Assembly (NCBI GenBank): GCA_029260345.1
Contig: JAJDDK010000004.1
Coordinates: 1-64,000 of the forward strand
DNA from: Phycisphaerales bacterium
GTDB lineage: Bacteria; Planctomycetota; Phycisphaerae; Phycisphaerales; UBA1924
Length of the DNA: 64,000 bases
Direction: 5' to 3'
Of the stretch, positions 1-11,873 are shown piece by piece. The stretch's first letter is position 1. Every line of letters begins with the position of its first letter. The notes beneath the pieces were generated by a model, which saw nothing but the letters and a program-made list of their open reading frames with translations, searched no databases and was not told where the DNA came from. The position numbers were made by a program, and so were the translations under genes.

Positions 1-2545
<2,545 letters not shown>

Positions 2546-2775
2546 GCACCAACCGGACGTCGCCGGCTGTTGAAATCACACGCGAACCTGACGCCGCCAG
2601 CTCCTGTGAGCCAGCGCCGCCAACGATTCATACTTAAACCTCAGGACATTCATTTCGCCTCGGTTTGCGTTGTCGCCATCCACCCGCCAATAGGACAAGA
2701 AGAGTGACCCGTGGTTTAGGGTACGTAGAGGGGGCGAGCGATCTTGCGACGAACGCGTCGATCAATCCATATCCG

Positions 2776-2789
2776 ATTGTCAAAGAGCC
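2776..2789 (-). promoter_or_regulatory. boxA-like antitermination site in the 23S leader
   Basis: On the minus strand this reads GGCTCTTTGACAAT, close to the boxA element of rRNA leaders (E. coli TGCTCTTTAACA), to which NusB and S10 bind. It lies between the proposed promoter and the 23S 5' end, about 230 nt ahead of the mature RNA, which is where a leader antiterminator would be expected. The match is by eye. Confidence 0.6.
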
Positions 2790-2885
2790 GGAAGCGACTT
2801 CTGAGCAGCCAACTTCCGCTGGAACCCGGTAGATTCACTGAATTGTTCCGAGCACCACCCCGTCCCGTTTCAGGACGGACCGGAG

Positions 2886-2913
2886 AGTCTACCGAGCGCG
2901 CAGGGCCTGTCAA
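2886..2913 (-). promoter_or_regulatory. Sigma-70-type promoter for the 23S gene
   Basis: The minus strand carries TTGACA (2913-2908), a 16-base spacer and TAGACT (2891-2886), a near-consensus housekeeping promoter. It sits just after the stop codon of the membrane-protein gene ending at 2954 and would give a leader of about 335 nt before the 23S RNA. The rest of 2546-2953 holds no gene, tRNA or 16S sequence. I see no terminator between the upstream operon and this promoter. Confidence 0.6.
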
Positions 2914-2953
2914 GCCGACCGCAAGACCGTGTGAAGAAAATCACAACAATCGT

Positions 2954-4660
2954 TCATTCCGCCCCGCCGCCAAGCCGACTCGGCACCTCGCGACGGCCGT
3001 CCGGTCGAGGCTGAGACGCCTCCGCCGGCGCCGCCTGGCCCGCCGGCGCCACCGCACGCGAACGCGCCTGCGGCGTCTCCACCACAGCGCCCGCCGCCAC
3101 ATTCGCTGACTTCTGCAATTGCGCTTTCAGCGCGCTTTGACTGTCTTCATCCGGACGGCGCACCGCAACGTCACCGGCAATCGTTCCAATGATCGCGGCG
3201 TTGCGCGTTTGCGTGCGCCCACCTGGGCCGGGTGGCGCCGGTGACGGCTCCACCACCACGTCAAGCAAATACGCGCCGGTGTCCGCAGGAATCGGTCCTG
3301 CCACTTCACCTTCACGCTGCGGCTGTTGCCCATCGACGGACCAGATCGGCAGCGCCATTGGAATCGCAATGTCAGACGCAATCATGTCGCCGGCGTGCAC
3401 GCGCATTTCGCCGCGACGCCAGTATCCGTAGTAAAAACGATACAACTCGACGATCGCGAACGGTCGCGACGGTCCAACAGCGCCCTGCTGCGGAATCGAA
3501 GCGCGCTGCACAAAGTTGTACGCAGGCCGCAACGTTTGCACGGTGTCTGACCACGGCGACGGCGCGCTCACAATGACGGGCGCCTCGGCCAAATGCCGCA
3601 GATCTTCGTCAATGCTTTTCTCGTATCCCTTGAGCGGATTGGGAAACACCAGACTCATGCGATACTGATACGAAGCGCCGGGTGTGGCGCTCACATCGTG
3701 CGCCCAGATCGAAACAACATCGACATCGCGCAGGCGCGCCGGCGGACTGGACCACGCCATGTCATCGGCGGCGCCATCACCTTGCAGCGGCGGCGACCAC
3801 GCTTCGCCGGAAATCATGCGATAGAAAAACGGCTGCCGTATCTGGCGCGCCTGCTCGGGCTGCTCCGCGAAGCGCACGAGCTTGTTGAGCTCGCCAACCG
3901 TCAGATCCATGCTCAACTGATTACGCATGCTTGCGAAGCCGGGAGGCGTCGCCAGCAGCACTTCATCGCCAGTCGTCCCATCAGGGAACACCTCGCGACG
4001 GAAGAGCTGCACGTCGAGCACCTCGACACGACCGATCCACCAGTTGCGCGGCAGCGCGGCCAGCGCGCCGGCCCCATCGGGGTCACTCTCAAGAATCCGC
4101 CGGTAGTCCGACGCATCGAATTCGCTCTCCACGCTGATGGCGAAGATGTCGTAGGGCTGCTGCTCGCCGCCATTGAGAAGAGACGAGGCAAGGCCAGGCG
4201 CCGCCTTGAGTTCGTAAGGATCAAGGGCGCCGCCGAAGGATTCCGCGACTGGGCGTGTCGGCGCCGGCGGTTTCGGGAGTGCGTATCTGCCCGATGGCGC
4301 CGGCGGACCATCGATGCCGCTGGCTCCCGGCAGCGGCTTGACTGCCACGATTGGTGGAATCTGCGAATCCGCAGTCGATGTGACCATGGCGACTTCCAAT
4401 TGCCCTGCGACATCCGGCGCGGTCGTCGGCGCCTCTTCAGCGACATCGTCTGACGTCATCGCGGCTTGTTTGCGCTGGGCCAACGTGATCACTTCCTGAT
4501 ACGCGCGATCAATGGGCACATTGTCTTGGGCGCCGATCTTGATCGCGGTGCCGCCCCCGACGAATTGCAACGCAACGACGGCGAGGAAGATGACGGCGAA
4601 AATCGCCAGGAAAATCTTGTCCGCGATCAATTCAATGAACTTGATGCCTTTGGGTCTCAT
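2954..4660 (-). CDS. Single-span inner-membrane protein of the pilM operon (PilP position)
   Basis: 568 residues. One membrane segment lies near the N-terminus (about residues 16-35, FLAIFAVIFLAVVALQFVGG) and the remainder should be periplasmic, rich in Pro and Ala, with a low-complexity Ala/Pro/Gln tail. It is the third gene of a minus-strand operon after the PilM-PilN fusion and another single-span protein, starting 24 bp after its neighbour's stop. By position and topology it could play the role of PilP or GspC in the inner-membrane alignment complex of a type IV pilus or type II secretion machine. I see no PilP signature, so this is inference from context. The family itself is unrecognised. 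Confidence 0.55.
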   Translation of the reverse strand: MRPKGIKFIELIADKIFLAIFAVIFLAVVALQFVGGGTAIKIGAQDNVPIDRAYQEVITLAQRKQAAMTSDDVAEEAPTTAPDVAGQLEVAMVTSTADSQIPPIVAVKPLPGASGIDGPPAPSGRYALPKPPAPTRPVAESFGGALDPYELKAAPGLASSLLNGGEQQPYDIFAISVESEFDASDYRRILESDPDGAGALAALPRNWWIGRVEVLDVQLFRREVFPDGTTGDEVLLATPPGFASMRNQLSMDLTVGELNKLVRFAEQPEQARQIRQPFFYRMISGEAWSPPLQGDGAADDMAWSSPPARLRDVDVVSIWAHDVSATPGASYQYRMSLVFPNPLKGYEKSIDEDLRHLAEAPVIVSAPSPWSDTVQTLRPAYNFVQRASIPQQGAVGPSRPFAIVELYRFYYGYWRRGEMRVHAGDMIASDIAIPMALPIWSVDGQQPQREGEVAGPIPADTGAYLLDVVVEPSPAPPGPGGRTQTRNAAIIGTIAGDVAVRRPDEDSQSALKAQLQKSANVAAGAVVETPQARSRAVAPAGQAAPAEASQPRPDGRREVPSRLGGGAE

Positions 4661-4684
4661 GGATCGTCCTTCTGAGTTGATCGC

Positions 4685-6022
4685 TTATTGCACGGCGGAC
4701 GGTGTGGAATCCGGCGATTCAGACGCCGCTGGCTCGGGCTTCGCCCAGTCGTTGGGGATGCCCATCATGGCGCGTATGGTGTCTGGAACCATGGGCGCCA
4801 TCCACTTGCGCATCCAGATCGTTTCAATACGCAAACGCATACGAACGAGCGGATCAGCGCTGTAGTAGTACCCCCTCGCCAGATCCGGACGCGGGTCGTA
4901 ATCCTCAATGAGCGGAAGATCGACGACGGTCAGCAGCCCGGTGCGCGGGAACGCTGCAAGGACGTGCGGGATGCGTGAGCTGTCCACAATGAGCGACAAA
5001 TCGACGTATCGAATGTCGTAGAGCTGGTTTTGCGTCGCCGCCGGCCATGCAGTGCGGCCGGAGACGGAAATCGCGTAATTCCGAGGGATTTCATTGGACG
5101 TATTCGCGGTGGCCGGTGGCTGCTGATTCGGCGGGCGCGACACGGTTTCGAAATCCCACTCCTGAATGCCGATCGATTCAATGCGCTTGATCGGCGCCAA
5201 GGGCACGGTCAATTCCTGACCGGCTTCATCGGTGTTCGCGTTGGCGAGCGCGCGCAGAGTGTTTTGCAGCGTCCAGTAGCGAAGCTGCCACTCCCAGCAC
5301 TGCTCAAGGCTCGGGGCGCCGCGCGTTTCTTCCCACGTGCCCACGTTCTCGATCACACTGGAATCACCGTAAAAGCGAAGCTCGTCGGCGTAGTTTTCGT
5401 AGATGCGGAGGCGCTCCGCACCGAGATCGGTGCGAATGCGTTCTTCGTCTTCTGGCTCCAGACTGGCGTCTTCAGCGGCTTCAACGCCGAGCAAACGCTG
5501 TCGTTCGACTTCGTATTGAGCGAGCAACTGATCAAAGACAACCGCAGGATCAGGCGGACCGGCGGCGCCAGCGTCGCGGAGCAGTCTTGCCATCGCGCCG
5601 GGCCAGACACGCGCCATTTCCTGGCGCTTGCTCGTGGATTCCGCCGCGGATGGCTGCGGGAACAGCCCTTCCACAAGCGGCTGCCGGCTGGGATTGTTCG
5701 CGTCCAGCGCCAGGACATTGATCTTTTCGATTTCGATTCGCAGGGAATCAAACCATGATTTGATCGCTTCCGTGGTCGCTTCATTCGGCACGCGGCTGAA
5801 CGAGGCCGAAGGCGTTGATGGATCGAGCGTCGGCGCTTCGTAATTCACGCTGATTTGATTCAGCTCACGAATGTTGCCGGAGACTTCCGTTTCCACTTGC
5901 TCCTGCAGGGACTTGTTCCATCCGCTGCTGAAGTAGAAGAGCACCGGAAACGCCGCGATGGCCACGATGATGGCAATCACGCTGACAAGATTGGCTTTGA
6001 TCCAGGCCAGGACGGGTTTCAC
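4685..6022 (-). CDS. Single-span inner-membrane protein of the pilM operon (PilO-like position)
   Basis: 445 residues. A short cytoplasmic N-terminus is followed by a membrane segment (about residues 12-31, LVSVIAIIVAIAAFPVLFYF) and a long periplasmic region that starts with a probable helical stretch (SLQEQVETEVSGNIRELNQ). That topology matches PilO and GspM proteins. The start codon overlaps the stop of the upstream PilM-type gene by 4 bp, so the two are translationally coupled. Sequence similarity to PilO is not evident by eye. The job assigned here, as part of the alignment complex coupled to a PilM-PilN fusion, is inferred from gene order. Confidence 0.55.
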   Translation of the reverse strand: MKPVLAWIKANLVSVIAIIVAIAAFPVLFYFSSGWNKSLQEQVETEVSGNIRELNQISVNYEAPTLDPSTPSASFSRVPNEATTEAIKSWFDSLRIEIEKINVLALDANNPSRQPLVEGLFPQPSAAESTSKRQEMARVWPGAMARLLRDAGAAGPPDPAVVFDQLLAQYEVERQRLLGVEAAEDASLEPEDEERIRTDLGAERLRIYENYADELRFYGDSSVIENVGTWEETRGAPSLEQCWEWQLRYWTLQNTLRALANANTDEAGQELTVPLAPIKRIESIGIQEWDFETVSRPPNQQPPATANTSNEIPRNYAISVSGRTAWPAATQNQLYDIRYVDLSLIVDSSRIPHVLAAFPRTGLLTVVDLPLIEDYDPRPDLARGYYYSADPLVRMRLRIETIWMRKWMAPMVPDTIRAMMGIPNDWAKPEPAASESPDSTPSAVQ

Positions 6023-8073
6023 TGCGTCACCTCCGTCGCGGCCGCCTGCCGCTCATCCGAATTCATGGCGAGATCAATTGGCTTCTCAGGCTGCTTGAGC
6101 GAAACCTGCCATGAGATGCTGTATCGATATTCCGTTGCATTGCTCTCGGGCGTTGCGGGGATCGGCAGCGGCGCGAGCGCTTCGAGCGTGGTTGGAGCGC
6201 CGGCGGCGCCTCCACCTCCCCCGCTGGTGGCGCGATCGCCGCGATTGCCTCGCATGCGATTTGTATCGTTGCTCCCCACTTCTTCAATACGAATGTCTTC
6301 GATTGAAGGAACCACAAAGGTGTACGGCGCGTCGGGGCGGTCAGCCATTTCGCGCAACTTTCGTAGGAGCGTTCGATCGACAAACGCGCTGAGGTCGGAA
6401 TGCGAGGACGTGACCGTCAGGTGAATCGTGAAGGCGCCGTACTGGCGATTGAATTGCTGCGTGCCTCGCGGACCATCGTTCGATCCGCCGCGCGCCGTGC
6501 CGGGGCGGCCCATGCTGGAGCCGCCGGGCGCCCCCCTTCCAGGAGCACCGGGCGCCGAGGCGCCGGGGCCCGATCTGGACTGGTTGGAAAGGCGTGAGCC
6601 CGTTCCAACATTGATCCACTCCGGCGCCCCGCCGGTCGGCGTTTCATAGTTCATGCGCACCGACTCGACGTTGTACCCGTCCCGCTGCGAGGGCGGCGCC
6701 GTCGCGATCAGTGTCGCAATGTCATTGACAAGACTGTTGTACACATCGCGGCGCTCAAAGAGCCGCAATACGTTTTCCGCAGCGAAACCGATCTTGGCGT
6801 TGGCGCTGATCTGTTGCCATTGATCGCGCAGGTTGCGTCCCTGCTGTTTGACCTGCTGCACACTGGAAAGACCGGGCAGATTCTGTGCCGCAGCGACCTC
6901 GCGCGAATCCAGGAATGGTCGAATGAAGCTGGCGCCGCCCGCGGCGATCGCCAGCACCGCCGCCGCCACGAACATCGGGGTCTTCTTTTTCCAGATGGAT
7001 TCCCGAATCACGTTGACCGGGATGAGATTCGCATCGATCGCGGCCATGCCAAGCCCTTGCAAGGCGAGGCCGTACGCCGTGGCCAAACCGAGCGTCGCGG
7101 ATTGGAAATCCGCCTCGGCCGGACCGTCCACTTGTATTTGCTTGAAGCGCTCGCAGCGGGTGACATCAATCTGAAGCTGCTGGCTCAGATATTTGCGCAG
7201 GCCAATCAAGCGGAACGTCTCGCCGAACCCGATGACGCGCTTGATCTCCGACTCCGGATGTAGCTGCTGGTAGAAGGACACTGAGCGCTGCACTTCCTGC
7301 GCGAGGTCGGTGAAGACCGGCCGCATCGCCTGGAAAATGTGCTTCTTGTGTTTGGACTGCTCGGCTTCGCGTTTGAGCTTTTCTGCCTTGGAATAGGGCA
7401 GTTTGAACGCGCCAACGATCGCTTCGGTGAAGTTGTGCCCGCCGATCGGGAACGTGCGAACCCACACGCGACCGGCGTCGGCGACGATGAGATCCGTCGC
7501 GACGGCGCCGATGTCAATGAGCACGGTGCCGGCGGTCTCATCAGTGATGGGCAGATCATGCGCCATCGCATTGAAGACGGAGATCGGCGACAGATTCAGA
7601 ACATCCGGACGGAGATTCGCATCATTACAGAGGTTGAGCCGCTGCATCACGCGCTCGCGCGTCATCGCAAAGATGCCGACCTCGACATCCGGCGAATCCT
7701 CCCGGGCGAACGTCTGGTAGTCCCATTCCACTTCTTCAAGCGGGAACGGGATCTGTTGAATTGCTTCGTATTTGACGATGCCGGCGACTTTCTTCGGCTC
7801 CACCGGCGGGAGCTTGGCAAACCGGGCGAACGCCGAATGCCCTGGGCTCGAAATGCAGATTGTCGCCTTGGAAAGGTCGTATTGACTGGTCAGGGCGCCC
7901 ACGGCGATCCGCATGGCTTCATCCTGATCAAGCTCCGGCGTCGAGAGCACTTTTTTGTGCGGCAAGATCACGAAATCCGCGACGCGAACGCCGTCGCCAT
8001 CGCGCACCAATTTAATTGCCTTGATGGACCCGGCGCCCAGTTCAATGCCCCAGCATGCGTTGGATGACGCCAT
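6019..8073 (-). CDS. pilM: PilM-PilN fusion, type IV pilus / type II secretion assembly protein
   Basis: 684 residues, about twice the length of a normal PilM. Residues 7-330 form an actin-like ATPase domain: N-terminal WGIELGAGSIKAIKLV, phosphate-2-type VLIDIGAVATDL (184-195), and the PilM-type run KYEAIQQIPFPLEEVEWDY (101-119). Residues about 350-360 (NLIPVNVIRES) resemble the PilN N-terminal motif that docks into PilM, followed by a membrane segment (366-384) and a periplasmic region with a Gly/Pro/Arg-rich low-complexity stretch. So one polypeptide appears to contain PilM and PilN. It heads a three-gene operon and overlaps the next gene by 4 bp. The pilin, motor and secretin genes are not in the window. 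Confidence 0.85.
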   Translation of the reverse strand: MASSNACWGIELGAGSIKAIKLVRDGDGVRVADFVILPHKKVLSTPELDQDEAMRIAVGALTSQYDLSKATICISSPGHSAFARFAKLPPVEPKKVAGIVKYEAIQQIPFPLEEVEWDYQTFAREDSPDVEVGIFAMTRERVMQRLNLCNDANLRPDVLNLSPISVFNAMAHDLPITDETAGTVLIDIGAVATDLIVADAGRVWVRTFPIGGHNFTEAIVGAFKLPYSKAEKLKREAEQSKHKKHIFQAMRPVFTDLAQEVQRSVSFYQQLHPESEIKRVIGFGETFRLIGLRKYLSQQLQIDVTRCERFKQIQVDGPAEADFQSATLGLATAYGLALQGLGMAAIDANLIPVNVIRESIWKKKTPMFVAAAVLAIAAGGASFIRPFLDSREVAAAQNLPGLSSVQQVKQQGRNLRDQWQQISANAKIGFAAENVLRLFERRDVYNSLVNDIATLIATAPPSQRDGYNVESVRMNYETPTGGAPEWINVGTGSRLSNQSRSGPGASAPGAPGRGAPGGSSMGRPGTARGGSNDGPRGTQQFNRQYGAFTIHLTVTSSHSDLSAFVDRTLLRKLREMADRPDAPYTFVVPSIEDIRIEEVGSNDTNRMRGNRGDRATSGGGGGAAGAPTTLEALAPLPIPATPESNATEYRYSISWQVSLKQPEKPIDLAMNSDERQAAATEVTQ

Positions 8074-8433
8074 AGCCGCTCCTTGATCGCGATTCGAACT
8101 TCAATCCAGACGGAATTCGACCGCCACCGGCGCGCACAGAACCGGCGCCCGCCGGATGACAATGAAAGGGTACGAAGCCAGCGACGGAATGGTTCCCACC
8201 CCCAGCACGGACGCGGGGCCCGCAGCCGCATTCCACCAGTGGGCCTGCGCGGTGTCAACATGAAGGCGGAATCACGATGTGCCGGAGTGGTCGGATTTGC
8301 CGACCCCCAGAATCACTCGCGTTTCGCCGTAGCGCGATAGACTGTCCGGTCTCGCGCTCGGCCGGCACGGGGACGTCCGGCCGCGCGTGCCGGTGGGCCC
8401 ATTCGTCCCGACTTTCGAACACCGTTCTCCGCT
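8074..8433. other. Divergent intergenic region between pilM operon and rpsA
   Basis: This 360-bp gap separates the minus-strand pilus operon from plus-strand rpsA and must hold promoters for both. I could not point to a convincing -10/-35 pair, RNA gene or repeat. Confidence 0.4.
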
Positions 8434-9804
8434 ATGAGCGAGCAAGAAAAAAACGAACAGGCGACCTCCAAGAGCGCCACGACCACGTCGCCCGATCCCA
8501 CGCAGGCCAGCGCGCCGGCGCAGAAACTCTCCGCCGAACTGGAGCGTGAGATCGACGAAGCGATGGAAGCCATGGAGAAGGAAGACTTGGCCGCGGCTCC
8601 GGCGGCGCCCTCTTCCAAGCCCGCCATCCGGGGACCGCGCGTGATCGAAGCCGGTCGCGAACGCCGCCATGGGCGCGTCGTGTCCGTCGGTCCGACTGAC
8701 ATCTTCATTGAGTTCGGTCCGAAGGAACTCGGCGTCGCGCCCCGCGCGCAATGGGGCGACGATGAACTGCCCGCCGTCGATAGCGATCTCGAAGTCATCG
8801 TCGATCGTTTCGATTCAAACGAGAGCCTGTACATCTGCTCCAAGCGCGGCGCCGTGCAAAAAGCAGAATGGGAATTGCTCGAACCAGGCCAGATCATCGA
8901 AGCCCGCGTCACCAGCACCAACAAGGGCGGCTTGCAACTCGAAATCGCGCAGCACGACGCCTTCATGCCCGCCAGCCTCGTGGACACGCATCACATCGAT
9001 GATCTGTCTGTGTTTGTCGGCGAAAAGGTGAAGTGCAAGGTCGAGCGCATTGATCGCTCCGGGCGCGGCCGCATTGTGCTGAACCGGCGCGCCGTGATCG
9101 CCGAGGAACGCAAAGAACTCAAGAGCGAACTCAAGAACAAGTTGCAAGTCGGCGCCACCGTCACCGGCACGGTCCGCAAGATCATGCCCTTCGGCGCGTT
9201 CGTCGACATCGGCGGCGTTGATGGCCTTCTGCACATTTCCGATCTCAGCCACGGCCGTGTGGAAAAGGTCGAAGACATCGTGAAGGAAGGCGAAGAGCTT
9301 TCCGTTCAGATTCTCAAGCTTGAGTGGGGCAAGAATCGAATCTCGCTCGGACTGAAACAGCTTCAACCGGACCCGTTCGAGACCGCGGCGGAGCAGTTCC
9401 CGCCCGAATCCGTCACCGACGGCAAAGTCACACGCACCGCGCAATTCGGCGCCTTTGTCGAACTGGCGCCCGGTGTTGAAGGTCTCGTTCACATTTCCGA
9501 ACTGGACTGGAAGCGCGTTCACAAAGTGGAAGACGTCCTGCGCGTTGGCCAGAAGGTCAATGTCAAAGTGCTGAGTTTTGATCCCGAGAAGCAGCGCATC
9601 AGCCTGAGTGTCAAGCAAACCATGAAGCCGCCCGCCGGCGCTCAGGGCGAAACGGCGCGCAGCGAAGAAGAAATCCGCAAAGAGACGCCCAAACAGCGCC
9701 GCATGCGAGAAGATTTCAAGCGCCGTCAGAAGGAAGAAGAAGAGCGCGGCCTCAAGGGCGGCGGATTCGGCGAAGGGCTGGGCCTCGGCGATCTCAAGTT
9801 CTGA
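8434..9804 (+). CDS. rpsA: 30S ribosomal protein S1, four-domain form
   Basis: 456 residues. An acidic, low-complexity N-terminal extension (1-65) is followed by four S1 OB-fold repeats at about 77-137, 150-219, 238-308 and 325-395, then a charged tail ([18 protein letters not shown]). The third and fourth repeats carry the classic signatures [28 protein letters not shown] and [25 protein letters not shown]1 brings mRNAs with weak Shine-Dalgarno sites onto the small subunit, which suits the many weak ribosome sites in this window. E. coli S1 has six repeats; four is common elsewhere. argS follows 57 bp downstream. A general S1-domain RNA-binding protein is the alternative. Confidence 0.87.
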   Translation: MSEQEKNEQATSKSATTTSPDPTQASAPAQKLSAELEREIDEAMEAMEKEDLAAAPAAPSSKPAIRGPRVIEAGRERRHGRVVSVGPTDIFIEFGPKELGVAPRAQWGDDELPAVDSDLEVIVDRFDSNESLYICSKRGAVQKAEWELLEPGQIIEARVTSTNKGGLQLEIAQHDAFMPASLVDTHHIDDLSVFVGEKVKCKVERIDRSGRGRIVLNRRAVIAEERKELKSELKNKLQVGATVTGTVRKIMPFGAFVDIGGVDGLLHISDLSHGRVEKVEDIVKEGEELSVQILKLEWGKNRISLGLKQLQPDPFETAAEQFPPESVTDGKVTRTAQFGAFVELAPGVEGLVHISELDWKRVHKVEDVLRVGQKVNVKVLSFDPEKQRISLSVKQTMKPPAGAQGETARSEEEIRKETPKQRRMREDFKRRQKEEEERGLKGGGFGEGLGLGDLKF

Positions 9805-9861
9805 ATCGCTCCATGTCCTCTGCGTCCGACCGAACGATCGCGCCGCTACACTGCCGTCCCG

Positions 9862-11763
9862 ATGTCATTGCGTGATCCAATTGAAATACTGGGCGAGCGA
9901 TTTATCGCTGCCATGCGCGCTGCCTTTGGCGAAACGCTGCCGCAGAACGCCGACCCGCTGATCGCCGCGTCACGCAATCCCGAGTTTGGTGATTTTCAAT
10001 CCAACGCCGCCATGCCGCTGGGTAAAGCGCTTGGCATGCCGCCGCGCGAAGTGGCGCAGCGCATCATCGAGCATCTCGATCTTTCAGGACTGGCCGAGCC
10101 GATCGATCCCAAGAGCGGCGTTGCAGGACCCGGCTTCATCAATGTGCGGCTTCAGGGCGACGCGCTCGCGCAACTGCTCGACGCAATGGATGAGCCGGAA
10201 CTTGGCGTGACGCCACCGGCGCCGGAGGATCGCCAAACCGTCGTCGTCGATCTGTGCGGCGTCAATCTCGCCAAACAAATGCATGTCGGGCACATCCGCG
10301 CCACCGTCATCGGCGATGCGCTCGCCCGGCTCTTCGAATGCCTCGGCCACCATGTAATTCGGCAAAACCACTTTGGTGACTGGGGCCTCCCTATCGCCAT
10401 GGTCACGGCTTTTGTACGACTGGAACACGAAGCAGACCGCATCGATCTGCAAACGATGACGCTCGACGACCTGGACGCGATCTACCGGCGCGCGCAAGCG
10501 GAAGCGACGCCCGACCAGCGTGGCCTCGACGCAGCTCGCAAATTCGATCTCGGCCCCAAAGCCATCGCCGAACTCGAAGAACAAGTCGCCGGCGCCGAAG
10601 AAGCTCGCCTTCGCGGCCGCAACACGCTCATTGCATTGCAATCCGGCGACGAAACCGTCGTTCGCATCTGGCAACGAATTGCCGACGTCACGCTCGCCGA
10701 ATGCATGCGCACGTGCGCTCAATTGCACGCCAACGTGACCGAGGAATTCACCGCCGGCGAGTCAACGTATCGCGGCGAACTCGCAGGCGTGGTCGAAGAC
10801 CTCTTAGCGCGCGGCGTCGCCGAAGAAAGTCGCGGCGCCGTGATCGTGCGCCTGGACGACGCGGGGATCGCCGAACCACTCCTCATCCGCAAATCTGATG
10901 GCGGCTTTCTGTACGCAACCACGGATCTGGCCGGCGTGCGCCGGCGCGTGCAGAAACTCGGTGGAGATCGGCTGGTGTACGCCGTCGATGCGCGCCAGTC
11001 ATTGCACTTCCGGCAAGTGTTCGCGGCGGCCACCAAAGCGGGTTACGCAACGAAAGCGGACGGGCGCATCGCGCGGCTCGAGCACGCCGCGTTCGGCACG
11101 ATCCTCGGTGAAGACGGGCGCCCATTCAAAACGCGCTCTGGCGAAAACATCAAACTTTCGAATCTGCTTGAGGAAGCCGTGGAGCGTGCTGAACGCGCCG
11201 TCGGCGAGAAAAATCCGGACCTCAGCGACGACGAGCGCCGGCGCGTCGCCGAAGCCGTCGGCATTGGCGCGATCAAATATGCGGATCTTTCGAATGACCG
11301 CGTCAAGGATTACGTCTTCAGCTTCGACCGATTGCTTGCATTCGAAGGCGACACCGGCCCCTACCTGCAATATGCGCTCGTGCGAGTAAAAAGCATTCTG
11401 CGGAATGCGCAGGAAAAATTTGGCATTGACCCGGCGACACTCGTGCGGCCGTCGGAGAGTCAACGCGGCGCCGATCGCCCGACGATCCGCATCGTTGAAC
11501 CTGCCGAAAAAACATTGGCTCTTGAACTGCTTCGTCACGCTTCGGCGATTGCCTCTGCGGCCGAGGCGCTTGAGCCGCACCGTTTGTGCAGCCACCTCTA
11601 TTCCTTGGCGACCGCATTCAGCGGTTTCTTCCAGACTTGCCCTGTCTTGCAAGCGCCCGACGAGACCACACGACATTCCCGACTGCGCCTGAGCGCGCTG
11701 ACAGGTCGCGCCATGGAATCCGGACTCGTCACGCTCGGAATTCAGCCGCTTGACCGCATGTGA
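9862..11763 (+). CDS. argS: Arginyl-tRNA synthetase
   Basis: 633 residues, slightly longer than the usual 550-600. This class I enzyme charges tRNA-Arg. The N-terminal Add1 domain (1-110) includes NPEFGDFQSNAAMPLGKALG; the HIGH motif is HVGH (141-144) within DLCGVNLAKQMHVGHIRATV. It is followed by RQNHFGDWGLPIAMV, and a C-terminal DALR-type anticodon-binding domain begins around residue 490 (GDTGPYLQYALVRVKSILR). No clear KMSKS is visible, as in many ArgRS proteins. It lies 57 bp after rpsA on the same strand and may be cotranscribed; a bidirectional terminator follows. Confidence 0.96.
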   Translation: MSLRDPIEILGERFIAAMRAAFGETLPQNADPLIAASRNPEFGDFQSNAAMPLGKALGMPPREVAQRIIEHLDLSGLAEPIDPKSGVAGPGFINVRLQGDALAQLLDAMDEPELGVTPPAPEDRQTVVVDLCGVNLAKQMHVGHIRATVIGDALARLFECLGHHVIRQNHFGDWGLPIAMVTAFVRLEHEADRIDLQTMTLDDLDAIYRRAQAEATPDQRGLDAARKFDLGPKAIAELEEQVAGAEEARLRGRNTLIALQSGDETVVRIWQRIADVTLAECMRTCAQLHANVTEEFTAGESTYRGELAGVVEDLLARGVAEESRGAVIVRLDDAGIAEPLLIRKSDGGFLYATTDLAGVRRRVQKLGGDRLVYAVDARQSLHFRQVFAAATKAGYATKADGRIARLEHAAFGTILGEDGRPFKTRSGENIKLSNLLEEAVERAERAVGEKNPDLSDDERRRVAEAVGIGAIKYADLSNDRVKDYVFSFDRLLAFEGDTGPYLQYALVRVKSILRNAQEKFGIDPATLVRPSESQRGADRPTIRIVEPAEKTLALELLRHASAIASAAEALEPHRLCSHLYSLATAFSGFFQTCPVLQAPDETTRHSRLRLSALTGRAMESGLVTLGIQPLDRM

Positions 11764-11812
11764 ACCGGCGCAGTTGGTGCGCGAACCATTCTCAAATCGC
11801 AAATCAAAAATG

Positions 11813-11850
11813 AAAAACGGCCCGAGCAGAGTGCCCGGGCCGTTTTCGTA
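11813..11850. terminator. Bidirectional terminator between argS and the FG-GAP gene
   Basis: AAAACGGCCCG and CGGGCCGTTTT form a stem around a short loop, with A and T runs on the two outer flanks. It can end transcription of argS (plus) and of the convergent FG-GAP gene (minus). Confidence 0.85.
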
Positions 11851-11873
11851 GTCAATCAAACCTGATCCGAAGA

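Noticed and set aside
2546-2953. 16S rRNA or tRNA spacer upstream of the 23S
   Set aside because: No 16S 3' end, anti-SD sequence or tRNA cloverleaf can be found in the 408 bp; a promoter and boxA are there instead.
3593-4453. 286-codon plus-strand frame across the membrane-protein gene
   Set aside because: A GC-rich shadow of the minus-strand gene, which has a membrane segment and operon context.
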